Origin: Dechloromonas sp.
GTDB lineage: Bacteria > Pseudomonadota > Gammaproteobacteria > Burkholderiales > Rhodocyclaceae
Assembly: GCA_017302355.1 (NCBI GenBank)
Contig: JAFLDQ010000043.1
Coordinates: forward strand, 1-23,585
Direction of reading: 5' to 3'
Length of the DNA: 23,585 nt
Shown: positions 1-6,592 of the stretch, piece after piece
How the letters are laid out: each line of letters starts with the position of its first letter
How positions within the stretch are numbered: the first letter of the stretch is position 1
The notes under the pieces: generated by a model
What the model was told of the DNA's origin: nothing
What the model saw: the letters and a program-made list of their open reading frames with translations, nothing else
Databases searched by the model: none
Translations under genes and position numbers: made by a program

Positions 1-632
1 GTGATGACCGGCGAACTGGTCAGATAGAGGCCGCCGGCGAAGTTGTAGTTGATGAAGGGCTGGATCGTCGCGTTGTTGTACGACCCGCCGGTTCCGCTGT
101 CGGAGAGCGACCAGATGTTGTTGACCAGGGCGCCATAGACCCAGGGATCGCCCTTTTCCAGGCGCAGGACGACGACCGAGGGGCCGAGGCCCCAGTTGCG
201 GTTGCCGAGGTCCGAATTGCTGTTGGTCGGCACCTGCACCACCGGCCCGGCGCCCCAGATGAAATGCCCCGGCTTGGCCGGCGACAGGAAGGCGGTGAAC
301 ACCGTGTCGCCGATGCCGTTGGTCCGCTCGCCATCCGGGAGCGGCTGCGAGATGACCGGGACGATGGTGCGGGTGATGATGTTCCAGTCGTCACTCACCG
401 AGACCGGAATCACCGGCTGGATGTTGAGGATGTTCTGCGTCCGCCTGTCCGGCCCGAAGTTCAGGTTGGTGTTGTTCTGGAACGGCACGCTGACCAGGTT
501 GCCGACCGGGTTCTGCGCCAGCTTGGCCAGTTCCTCGGCACCGAGTTCGGCGTGGGCCGGGGCGCCGAGCAGAAAAGGCCCGCACAGCACGCCCGGCAAA
601 GCCCAGGCCAAGGCGCGGGTCTTCATCATCAT
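1..632 (-). CDS. Outer-membrane beta-barrel-like protein, 3' end outside window
   Basis: The reading frame is open from an ATG at 632 to the left edge, about 210 codons, so the C-terminus is missing. Residues 1-28 form a signal peptide ending in APAHA. The mature part is rich in alternating polar and aromatic stretches (NNTNLNFGPD, WGAGPVVQVP, QPFINYNFAGGLY), the pattern of an outer-membrane barrel. It resembles the hypothetical proteins often annotated 'neuromedin U' or 'transporter' in proteobacteria, but this is recall, not a search. Three in-frame ATGs follow one another (624-632). The first is chosen because GGAG at 640-643 lies 7 nt upstream. The gene lies 60 bp downstream of the DUF1254 gene on the same strand, with a hairpin between them, so it may be co-transcribed or separately controlled. 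Its function is unknown. Confidence 0.75.
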   Translation of the reverse strand, partial: MMMKTRALAWALPGVLCGPFLLGAPAHAELGAEELAKLAQNPVGNLVSVPFQNNTNLNFGPDRRTQNILNIQPVIPVSVSDDWNIITRTIVPVISQPLPDGERTNGIGDTVFTAFLSPAKPGHFIWGAGPVVQVPTNSNSDLGNRNWGLGPSVVVLRLEKGDPWVYGALVNNIWSLSDSGTGGSYNNATIQPFINYNFAGGLYLTSSPVI

Positions 633-642
633 GGTTCATCTC

Positions 643-683
643 CTTTAAAAATTTGCCGGCGGGCGCGTGTGAGACGCCCCGCC
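643..683 (-). terminator. Hairpin with short T-run between DUF1254 gene and outer-membrane gene
   Basis: On the minus strand the arm GGCGGGGCGT (674-683) pairs with ACGCGCCCGCC (658-668) with one bulge and a 5-nt loop. It is followed by GGCAAATTTTT. The T-run starts several bases after the stem, so this may be a weak terminator or an mRNA-processing or stabilising hairpin between the two genes. Confidence 0.35.
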
Positions 684-692
684 GTAAAACAC

Positions 693-2126
693 TCATTGCA
701 CCTTTTGCACTTTCGGCGGCGTCCACGTTCCGTCGAGGATGGAAGGCGCCTTGTCCTTGGGCCAGTACATGCGCAGCATCGGGATGAACTCGCCTTCGGG
801 CGCGGGCAGCCAGTTGGACTCCTTGTCCTTGCCCGGCGAGTCCTTCTGGAAGTACAGCGTGATCGAGCCGTCGGCGTTGGCCTTCAGGTTGTTGCGCGGA
901 CTGACGGTGAACTTGTTCAGCTTGTTCGGCACGAACCACCAGCCCTTGTCGATCATGTACATCGTGATCGACCAGAAGGCGTTGACCGGCGGTGTCTGGC
1001 CTTTGGCCCAGGTCAGCGTGTACTTGTTGGCGCCGGTCAGCTTGGCGCCCGTGCTGTCGACCAGCGTGTACGGATAGACCGCGTCTTCCTGCAGGTTCGC
1101 CGGCCAGCCGAAGGCGGCGACGACGGCGCGCTTCATGTAGTCGGTGCCGTAGACGCCCAGGCCCTTGGTGATCGACCAGCCGTCGACCAGCTTGCCCATG
1201 CTGGCTTCGCGGTTGGCTTCGATCTTCGCGAGCGCCGTCTTCGGCAGATCCTTCAGCGCGGCCTGCGCCGCCGGGTCGAGCTTGGCCATCTCGAATGGCT
1301 TGCACGGCTCGAAGCCGATCTTGGCGAAGCTCGCCAGCGCCGGCGCATCGGCTGCATAGGCCGGCGAGTCGCCGCACATGCGCTTGCTCAGCCAGTTGAA
1401 GTAGGCCTCGGTGCTCATCGCCAGGATTACGTCCTGCGGCGCGTCGGTCATCGAGATGCCGGGATTCGCGTCGACCGGCGGCGCCTTCGGCGTGAACGGC
1501 TTGCCCCAGGCAGCGAGCGGCGTGATCTTGTACTGCGCCTGCAGCGCGTTGGCCGCCTTGTAGTCGGCCTCGGTGCCGTCGGCGTAGGTGCGGCCGAGGA
1601 TCACCATGTAACGCGTGGCCGACGCGATGTGCGTCATGCCCTTGGGCACCTCGCCCTTCCAGCCCGGGCCGGTGATCAGGTAGTTGCCCGCCTTCTGGCC
1701 GGTGGTGCGCGAGCCGGGGCTGTTGAAGATGGTCATCCACAGGTCGACCATCGGGAACAGGAAGAAGCGCTTGCCCATGTCCGGATGACTGAAGACCTGC
1801 GGCTCCTTCAGGTCGAGCCAGGCCAGCGAATACAGCGTGTCGGCATTGGGCGCCGAGACGCCGCGGTAGTCGCCCGGCGGATAGCGCTTGACGTTGACGA
1901 ACTGGTTCAGCGGCGCCTTCAGCGCCTCGACCACGGGCACGTTCGACATCTGCACGCGCGTCACATCGGTGGTCACGAGCGAGTAGCCGTAGATATAGGC
2001 TTCCAGAGCGATCTTCTGGGCCTCGTCGGCGCTGGGGGTCGCTGCCTGCGCGGTAATCGCGGTGCCGGCGAGCAGCGCGGACAATCCCAGCGCCAGGGTA
2101 TTGCGTGTCAGGGCAATGCGTTTCAT
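693..2126 (-). CDS. DUF1254/DUF1214 domain-containing exported protein
   Basis: This 477-residue protein has a signal peptide (residues 1-28, ending ITAQA). The N-terminal DUF1254 part carries EAYIYGYSLVTTD at 42-54. The C-terminal DUF1214 part (about 355-465) shows the family hallmarks PPVNAFWSITMY, DGSITLYFQ, NWLPAPEGEF and a closing DGTWTPP. The length is normal for the two-domain family. It is predicted to act in the periplasm or envelope; no reaction is established for the family that I can state. The start at 2126 has a very good ribosome binding site, AAGGAG, 7-8 nt upstream. It lies upstream of and co-directional with the outer-membrane protein gene, a pairing that suggests a joint envelope role (inference). 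Confidence 0.9.
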   Translation of the reverse strand: MKRIALTRNTLALGLSALLAGTAITAQAATPSADEAQKIALEAYIYGYSLVTTDVTRVQMSNVPVVEALKAPLNQFVNVKRYPPGDYRGVSAPNADTLYSLAWLDLKEPQVFSHPDMGKRFFLFPMVDLWMTIFNSPGSRTTGQKAGNYLITGPGWKGEVPKGMTHIASATRYMVILGRTYADGTEADYKAANALQAQYKITPLAAWGKPFTPKAPPVDANPGISMTDAPQDVILAMSTEAYFNWLSKRMCGDSPAYAADAPALASFAKIGFEPCKPFEMAKLDPAAQAALKDLPKTALAKIEANREASMGKLVDGWSITKGLGVYGTDYMKRAVVAAFGWPANLQEDAVYPYTLVDSTGAKLTGANKYTLTWAKGQTPPVNAFWSITMYMIDKGWWFVPNKLNKFTVSPRNNLKANADGSITLYFQKDSPGKDKESNWLPAPEGEFIPMLRMYWPKDKAPSILDGTWTPPKVQKVQ

Positions 2127-2155
2127 TGTGATCTCCTTTGTAATTAAGAAACACT

Positions 2156-2183
2156 CTTCACTTCAACCAACTCACTTCACTTC
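2156..2183. promoter_or_regulatory. Direct repeat upstream of the DUF1254 gene
   Basis: CTTCACTTC occurs at 2156-2164 and again at 2175-2183, 19 bp start to start, about two helical turns. On the minus strand it reads GAAGTGAAG, some 30-57 bp upstream of the DUF1254 start codon. The spacing fits an operator for an activator binding two half-sites, but no regulator can be assigned from the sequence. Confidence 0.3.
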
Positions 2184-2290
2184 GCCCACCCGGAGCGTCG
2201 GCGGCTGCCATAGGGCTTTTCCTGCGTGCGGAACCAACAGCGGTCCCACCGCCGGATTTGCCCGAAAATCGCCGTCGACCGCAACAGCCC

Positions 2291-2392
2291 TCAGCTGAGG
2301 CCGGCGTCCTTGAAGAATTTGGTGCCCCAGACGGCGAATGTCGCCGGCAGTGTGGTCAGGCAAGGGGCGGCGGCATACATCGCTTGTCGCAT
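2291..2392 (-). CDS. Possible small protein, 33 residues, unknown
   Basis: An ATG at 2392 opens a 33-codon frame with a hydrophobic middle (APCLTTLPATFAVWG) and a short charged tail (TKFFKDAGLS). GGAGG at 2405-2409 lies 12 nt upstream and a second GGAG abuts the ATG. It starts 43 bp after the stop of the repeat-protein gene and would be co-directional with it. The stop codon lies inside a 12-bp palindrome. It could be a small membrane or secreted peptide, or chance. No homologue is recognised. Confidence 0.3.
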   Translation of the reverse strand: MRQAMYAAAPCLTTLPATFAVWGTKFFKDAGLS

Positions 2393-2435
2393 CTCCGTGA
2401 CTTTCCTCCGTTTCGATCCGGCTGCTGGAATCTTT

Positions 2436-3134
2436 CTATGGCGTCGGCGCCACGCGGTAATAGACGCCGTTGGCGCCGTACATGGGCTTGAACCAGGTGT
2501 TTCCGCACAGGTAGTAGACCGTCCCGCCGACGGTCGCGTTGGTGCAGCCGGCCGGCAGCGTCGCGTAATTGGCGCCCAAGGCATAGCGGGCGGGCGGACG
2601 AGGTGGCGGCGGCGCGCTGGCGGAGGCGCCGGCCGCCACGCCGACGGCATAGGCGTTCGAGGTCGCCGCCGCGGTATTGGCCGAGGCGATGGCGGCCCCG
2701 GCCGCCACGCCGACCACCGCGCCGGCCGCCGCGGCGCAACCGTAACAGCCGCTGGCATAGACCGGCACCGCGACCGGCGGATGATAGACGGGATAAGCCG
2801 GATAGCCCGGCGGCCGATAAGCCGTCGCGCCGCCGGGGTAGGTATGCGCTACGCCTTCGCCCGCGGCGCCGTAGGTCTTGCCGCCATAGACGTTGGTGTG
2901 CTCGGTCCCGCCGCCCCAGGCGTGCGCGGTGTCGCCGCCCCAGGCGTTGGTGTGCTCGGTACCCTCGCCCGCGACGTGCTCGCTGCTGCCGCCCCAGCGA
3001 TTTTCGTGAGCGGTCGCGCCCCAGGTATGCTGCGTGGCGCCGCCGAAACGGTTGGCGCCGCGCCAGGCCATGGCCTGCGATGCACAGAGCATGCCGGCCA
3101 GCAGGACCGACATGCCGATCAGGATCTTCTTCAT
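2436..3134 (-). CDS. Exported Gly/His repeat protein with CxxC and glycine zipper
   Basis: This is a 232-residue protein of unknown function. Residues 1-23 are a signal peptide (cleavage after AMA). Residues 30-100 hold degenerate repeats of the form GG-x-T-x-H (TQHT, TAHE, SEHV, TEHT, TAHA, TEHT, VAHT), with histidines at 36, 43, 53, 61, 71, 79 and 97. Residues 100-127 are Pro/Tyr-rich. CYGC (130-133) is followed by a glycine-zipper-like AAAAGAVVGVAAGAA. A proline run precedes a C-terminal domain with Cys197 and Cys210 and an ending GVYYRVAP. I recall similar proteins as conserved hypotheticals in proteobacteria. An ATG at 3152 overlaps the upstream stop as ATGA, but the start at 3134 is preferred because GAGGGGAG precedes it and the signal peptide begins there. 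Metal binding or cell-surface display is a guess from the His pattern. Confidence 0.75.
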   Translation of the reverse strand: MKKILIGMSVLLAGMLCASQAMAWRGANRFGGATQHTWGATAHENRWGGSSEHVAGEGTEHTNAWGGDTAHAWGGGTEHTNVYGGKTYGAAGEGVAHTYPGGATAYRPPGYPAYPVYHPPVAVPVYASGCYGCAAAAGAVVGVAAGAAIASANTAAATSNAYAVGVAAGASASAPPPPRPPARYALGANYATLPAGCTNATVGGTVYYLCGNTWFKPMYGANGVYYRVAPTP

Positions 3135-3148
3135 CGCGCTCCCCTCGT

Positions 3149-4048
3149 TCATTGGGGTTTGGTGGATTTGAGCGGCCTGGCCACGGGCTTGACGCCCGGC
3201 GGCGGCGCCGTGACCGGGTGGGCGAATTCCATGCGCTGGGCCGCCTGCGCCTTCGGCGACGCGAAGGCGTCGGCGGCGACGACCGGATCGATCTGCCAGT
3301 CGGAAAGCGCCATGTCATGGCGCAGGCGCAGCGGGTCGGCGCGGTAGATGGCGCGGATGCGGCGCGGCAACTTGTCGTCGGCGCCGATCCACATCTGCAG
3401 GAAGACGTCGTCGTCGGCCCAGGCGATCATGTCGGTCCTGACGCTGCCCACCAGCGCGGATGGCCCGATGGAGAAGGCGAGCTTGGTCCCGTCCGCCAGC
3501 GCGGCGTAGGGGTCGGGCAGCAGCAGGTCGGTGAACGGGAAGAAGATGGCCGCCTTCTCGAACGCCTGCTTGAGCGCCGCCTCGATGGTCGGCGGCGCCT
3601 CGGCGACGGCGGCCAGGTTCTCGGCCGGCGCGAAGGCCACCATCGTCTTGCCGTCGAGATAGAACTCGGAAGCCGGGCCGTCGCCCGGATTGACCACCCG
3701 CAGGCGGTCGGGGCGCTGCATCGTCACCTCATAGCGCGAGGTATAGACGATGGCCGGGCCGAGCCGGCTCGGATACTCGTAGCTCACGGTCGCCGTGAAC
3801 GCCATCGCCCTGGCCGCCGCCAGGCGGGCGCTCGTCGCCTTGAGCAGGTCGACGGCACGCGCTTCCAGGGCCGGCTTGTCGACCGGCGCCGCCGGTTTTC
3901 TGGCGGCCGGTTTGGCGGGCTTGCCGGCGCTGGCCGGCGTCTGCGCCGCGACCCCGGCCGCGGCGATCAGGCCAAGCGCCAGGGCGCAGGCGCGGCCGAG
4001 GCGGGCGGGCGCCAGCGCCCGGAAGAAAGGGTGATGGCGCGCAGTCAT
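3149..4048 (-). CDS. DUF2092 family periplasmic protein
   Basis: This 299-residue protein has an N-terminal signal or anchor segment (about 9-35, with LALGLIAAAGVAAQ) and an Ala/Pro/Lys linker. The domain matches DUF2092: a helix (AVDLLKATSARLAAARAM), strands with YTSRYEVTMQRPDRLRVV, then FYLDGKTMVAFAP and FPFTDLLLPDPY. The RPDRLR...YDGK pattern resembles the LolA/LolB fold that carries lipids or lipoproteins across the periplasm. That resemblance comes from family knowledge, not an alignment. The start at 4048 overlaps the stop of the preceding gene as ATGA, indicating translational coupling; a longer frame to 4204 would overlap that gene fully. Its stop lies 15 bp before the repeat-protein start. 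It probably works with its two neighbours in the envelope. Confidence 0.8.
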   Translation of the reverse strand: MTARHHPFFRALAPARLGRACALALGLIAAAGVAAQTPASAGKPAKPAARKPAAPVDKPALEARAVDLLKATSARLAAARAMAFTATVSYEYPSRLGPAIVYTSRYEVTMQRPDRLRVVNPGDGPASEFYLDGKTMVAFAPAENLAAVAEAPPTIEAALKQAFEKAAIFFPFTDLLLPDPYAALADGTKLAFSIGPSALVGSVRTDMIAWADDDVFLQMWIGADDKLPRRIRAIYRADPLRLRHDMALSDWQIDPVVAADAFASPKAQAAQRMEFAHPVTAPPPGVKPVARPLKSTKPQ

Positions 4049-4329
4049 GGAATCATCCCGCATTCGAACATCTTGTTGACGATGGGGCCGGAAACCTTGT
4101 TGAAGAAGGCCGTGCGCATCTGCGGATCGTCGCGCAGGAACTGCATGACACGCTGTTCCTCCGGCGATTTCGCCTCGCTTTTCTTCTGCCACAGTTCCTC
4201 GCAAGTCGCCGACTCGTATTTCTGGACGACCCGGTTGGCAACCGCATCGAGGATCGGGTACTGGGCGTGCGCGGCGCCGGCGACAAGCGTCGCGGCCGGC
4301 GCGGCAAACAGGATGCTGGGTTTGGTCAT
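4045..4329 (-). CDS. Small secreted protein with two cysteines, unknown function
   Basis: This 94-residue protein has a signal peptide (1-22, ending GAAHA). The mature part is helical and charged, with one cysteine near each end (Cys43 and Cys90) that could form a disulphide in the periplasm. The ribosome binding site GAGGAG lies 8-9 nt before the ATG at 4329. The stop codon overlaps the DUF2092 start (ATGA), so the two are probably made in fixed ratio. No characterised family is recognised. It could be an accessory subunit for the DUF2092 protein. Confidence 0.75.
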   Translation of the reverse strand: MTKPSILFAAPAATLVAGAAHAQYPILDAVANRVVQKYESATCEELWQKKSEAKSPEEQRVMQFLRDDPQMRTAFFNKVSGPIVNKMFECGMIP

Positions 4330-4360
4330 GATGAACTCCTCGGCTTGCTGGTCAGGATGA

Positions 4361-4408
4361 TCAGAACTTCATGTCGGTCAGGACGATTTCGATGCGGCGG
4401 TTTTCCCA
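4361..4408 (-). pseudogene. C-terminal remnant of an OmpA-family gene
   Basis: The minus strand encodes ENRRIEIVLTDMKF followed by TGA at 4361-4363. NRRIEIVL is the typical last strand of the OmpA/MotB peptidoglycan-binding domain. Immediately upstream the sequence (4409-4453) has no OmpA-like content, and an in-frame stop, that of the barrel gene, occurs at 4454-4456. Only about 15 codons remain. The likely history is a deletion that removed the rest of the gene and placed the barrel gene next to the tail. It lies 32 bp before the 94-residue protein gene. Confidence 0.55.
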
Positions 4409-4453
4409 TGGAACAATACTGGCCCGAGGGAACCGTGGTACCCGGCAGGCGGG

Positions 4454-5296
4454 TCAGAAGCGGAAATTGGCCCCGAGCGCCAGGCCGCCGAAGCTGACCT
4501 CGTCGATCAGCTTGCTGCTCCCGCTCGCGTTGTAGGAAAGGTAGCGGTAGTCGAGGATGACGTCGCCCCACTTGAAGGCGTAACCGAGCCCGGCGATACC
4601 CTGCCAGGTGAAGGTCGAAGAGCCTCCACCGAGGTCGACGTAGGCATTGGCGAACCACGGGCTGTCACCGAGGCCGAAGCGCCCCCGGGCGCCGACGATG
4701 CCGGCCCAGATGTTGTCGCTCCTGTCGATGCCGCGCCCGCGGCTGACCGCAACCTCCCGCCCGCCGGCCCCGTTGACCTGGACCGTCAGGTTGGCATTGG
4801 TCGAGGCATCGAGGCCAAGGTAGCGCACGCCGCCGAACACATCCACCGTCGCCGTTTTCTCCTGCGCCACGGCATAGCCGCCGGCCAGCTGCCAGACGAG
4901 GCCCTTCAGGTCCATGCCGACCGACGCACCGGTCGTGGACGACACGGCGAACGGGCCCGGGCCGAGATTGTGGTCAACGCTCTTCACCTTGGCGTCGGTG
5001 TTCGAGAAGTGCAGGTAGATGAGGTCGCTACCGAGTACCCAGCGATCCTTGCGTGCCGTACCCGTGAGCATCAGCGCGAAGTCGAGGCTGTCGAGGTAGG
5101 AGTCGGGATCCGTGCCGACATTGGCCGACACCCCGCCCGGCGGCGGCGGCCCGAAGCGCAAGGCGCCGTCGATGCTTGGCAGCCACAGGTAGGGCATGAC
5201 CGAAAAACTCCAGCCGCCGCCGCTCGTCTGCGCGGCGACCGGCAGCGGTGCGGCGAGCGCGGCCATGGCGAGTGCTATGAGCGTTTTTCTGGACAT
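4454..5296 (-). CDS. Outer-membrane beta-barrel protein, conserved hypothetical
   Basis: This 280-residue protein has a signal peptide (about 1-22, MSRKTLIALAMAALAAPLPV then AAQ). The mature chain alternates short amphipathic strands (FSVMPYLWLPSIDGALRFG, WVLGSDLIYLHFSN, GLVWQLAGGYAVA, VFGGVRYLGLDAS, VILDYRYLSYNAS) and ends in GANFRF with a terminal Phe, the usual outer-membrane assembly signal. The size suits an 8-12 strand barrel. The start at 5296 has AAGGGAT just upstream. The same frame stays open upstream to 6106, but that part runs antisense to the regulator gene and is not coding. The upstream region is a 100-bp tandem duplication and the regulator is divergent, so AraC-type control is likely. 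The substrate is unknown. Confidence 0.8.
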   Translation of the reverse strand: MSRKTLIALAMAALAAPLPVAAQTSGGGWSFSVMPYLWLPSIDGALRFGPPPPGGVSANVGTDPDSYLDSLDFALMLTGTARKDRWVLGSDLIYLHFSNTDAKVKSVDHNLGPGPFAVSSTTGASVGMDLKGLVWQLAGGYAVAQEKTATVDVFGGVRYLGLDASTNANLTVQVNGAGGREVAVSRGRGIDRSDNIWAGIVGARGRFGLGDSPWFANAYVDLGGGSSTFTWQGIAGLGYAFKWGDVILDYRYLSYNASGSSKLIDEVSFGGLALGANFRF

Positions 5297-5480
5297 TATC
5301 CCTTCCTTCGATCGTTCGAGTGATCGCTTGGCGATCGTGGCCAGCTCATGCCAGCGGAGCGGCGTAATCGTCATTTGACAACATTTTTCCGGACACCATC
5401 CCTTCTTTCGATGGTTCAAATGATCGCTCGCCGATCGTGGGCAGTTCATGCTAGCGGAGTGCTCTGACCGTTGTTTGACA
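5281..5480. repeat. Two tandem 100-bp units in the control region
   Basis: Bases 5281-5380 and 5381-5480 align end to end without gaps, with about 22 mismatches in 100 by hand count. The last ten columns before the TTTGACA block are the most diverged. Each unit contains, on the minus strand, a ribosome binding site, a start codon (ATG in the first, GTG in the second) and five or six similar codons. Each also has the inverted repeat GATCG-N5-CGATC (5322-5336 and 5422-5436) and ends in TTTGACA. The duplication therefore copied the beginning of the barrel gene together with its leader. Confidence 0.85.
5346..5396 (-). CDS. Possible 16-codon leader ORF made by the duplication
   Basis: In the upstream repeat copy, GTG at 5394-5396 sits where the barrel gene has its ATG. 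It is preceded by the same AAGGGAT box and opens MSGKMLSNDDYAAPLA before TGA at 5346-5348. The first codons parallel MSRKTL of the barrel protein. If transcription starts upstream, ribosomes could load here 50 nt before the real gene. It may equally be a silent relic. Confidence 0.2.
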   Translation of the reverse strand: MSGKMLSNDDYAAPLA

Positions 5481-5502
5481 AAAACGGACATTGAATTAAC
5501 AT
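5475..5502 (+). promoter_or_regulatory. Putative sigma70-type promoter of the AraC-family gene
   Basis: A perfect TTGACA (5475-5480) is followed after 16 bp by TAACAT (5497-5502, 4 of 6). The predicted start of transcription near 5509 gives a leader of about 25 nt before the ATG at 5534. The -35 box is the last block of the second 100-bp unit. The corresponding block in the first unit (TTTGACA, 5374-5380) has no good -10 after it. Confidence 0.45.
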
Positions 5503-5533
5503 TTTCTGCCACCAGCCCTCTCGGCACGCGACA

Positions 5534-6592
5534 ATGAACCCATCCATCGACATCTGGCGTAGGCCCCTGCCGCAGCGGGGCATGATCCGTAGCGGGCCGT
5601 TGACCCCGCTTCCCGCGCTGCTGAGCGAGCTTGGCAGCGAACCCGGCGGCGTCCTGCGCCGGAACGGCCTTTCCGAAACGGCACTCGACGATCCCGAACG
5701 GCCGATCGCGTTCGAGGCCGCCGGCCGCCTCCTGGCCGACTGTGCGGTAGCGACCGCCTGTCCGCATTTCGGGCTGCTGCTCGGGGAGCGCAGCGGCGTT
5801 GCGACCCTGGGGGCGGTCGGCTTCCTGGCGCACAGCGCCCCCGATGTCCGCAGCGCGCTGCAGGCGATCATCGACAACCTCGACCTGCACGACCGCGGGG
5901 GCGTCCCGACCGCGGAGTTCATCGGCAATCATGTCCTGCTCTGCTATGAGCTTTGCCGCCCCGGCATCATCGGGGCCGAACAGATCCACGACTGCGGGCT
6001 GGCGATCACCCGGAACATCATGCGCGGCTTGAGCGGGCCGGACTGGCAGCCCCTGGAGATTCGCCTGCGCCGGCGGCGGCCCGTGGACATTGCTCCCTAT
6101 CGCCATTTTTTCCGGGCGCCGGTCATCTTCGATTCCGAGCGTAACGGCATGCTGTTCGATGCCCGCTGGCTCGCCGCCAAAGTACAGACCGCCGACCCGC
6201 TACTGCACCGCCATTTCCGCGGCCACATCGCCGAACTCCGCGAGGTGGCGACCAAGGACTTCGTGGAACACGCGACCCATTCCCTGAGCCGCCTGATCGG
6301 CGCCAGGCGCTGCTCTTTGCCCGAACTGGCCAGCGAGCTGGCCATGCACCCGCGCACCCTGGCGCGCCGGCTCGAGGCGTGCGGGACGAGTTTCAGCGAA
6401 CTGCAGCGGGCAGCGCGGCGCAACCTCGCCTGCCATCTGCTGCGCGACACGCGGAGCAGCATCGCATCCATCGCCTCGCTTCTCGGTTTCTCCGGAAGCA
6501 CCGCCTTCAATCGGGCCTTCGCACAATGGGAAGGACTTCCGCCCGCCACCTGGCGCCGGCGGGTCAACGGCGCGCCACCATCGCAAACCTGA
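5534..6592 (+). CDS. AraC-family transcriptional regulator
   Basis: This 352-residue cytoplasmic DNA-binding protein is of the type with an N-terminal ligand-binding domain resembling PF12625 (about 20-205) and a C-terminal AraC double helix-turn-helix. The first HTH is at about 259-283 (SLPELASELAMHPRTLARRL) and the second at about 306-335, with the family pattern SIASIASLLGFSGSTAFNRAF followed by GLPPATWRR. Relatives include ArgR/OruR/GadX-like regulators, whose ligands vary. The start at 5534 has a weak ribosome binding site; Met17 (5582), after a G-rich stretch, is an alternative. It is divergent from the barrel gene and faces the duplicated control region, so it probably controls that gene and perhaps the whole exported-protein set. 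The ligand cannot be inferred. Confidence 0.9.
   Translation: MNPSIDIWRRPLPQRGMIRSGPLTPLPALLSELGSEPGGVLRRNGLSETALDDPERPIAFEAAGRLLADCAVATACPHFGLLLGERSGVATLGAVGFLAHSAPDVRSALQAIIDNLDLHDRGGVPTAEFIGNHVLLCYELCRPGIIGAEQIHDCGLAITRNIMRGLSGPDWQPLEIRLRRRRPVDIAPYRHFFRAPVIFDSERNGMLFDARWLAAKVQTADPLLHRHFRGHIAELREVATKDFVEHATHSLSRLIGARRCSLPELASELAMHPRTLARRLEACGTSFSELQRAARRNLACHLLRDTRSSIASIASLLGFSGSTAFNRAFAQWEGLPPATWRRRVNGAPPSQT

Larger units (their letters stand above)
2127..2435. other. 309-bp gap between DUF1254 gene and repeat-protein gene
   Basis: The gap holds the direct repeat at 2156-2183, a perfect 12-bp palindrome CCTCAGCTGAGG at 2289-2300, and a possible 33-codon gene on the minus strand (2291-2392). 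Nothing else convincing was seen in 2184-2288. Confidence 0.5.

Noticed and set aside
264..2147. Plus-strand open frame of 627 codons opposite the DUF1254 gene
   Set aside because: It has antisense composition (Arg/Gly/Val/Asp-rich) and no motif, while the minus strand encodes a complete two-domain protein with a ribosome binding site and signal peptide.
3135..3152. Upstream ATG for the repeat protein, overlapping the DUF2092 stop
   Set aside because: The ATGA overlap is attractive, but it would add six residues before a perfect signal peptide start that has its own GAGGGGAG box.
2603..4360. Plus-strand open frame opposite the repeat-protein, DUF2092 and small secreted protein genes
   Set aside because: It starts with a very Arg-rich low-complexity stretch and covers three well-formed minus-strand genes.
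4454..6106. Longer version of the barrel gene beginning inside the regulator gene
   Set aside because: The added 270 residues are antisense to the AraC-type gene and would bury the signal peptide; the ATG at 5296 has its own ribosome binding site.
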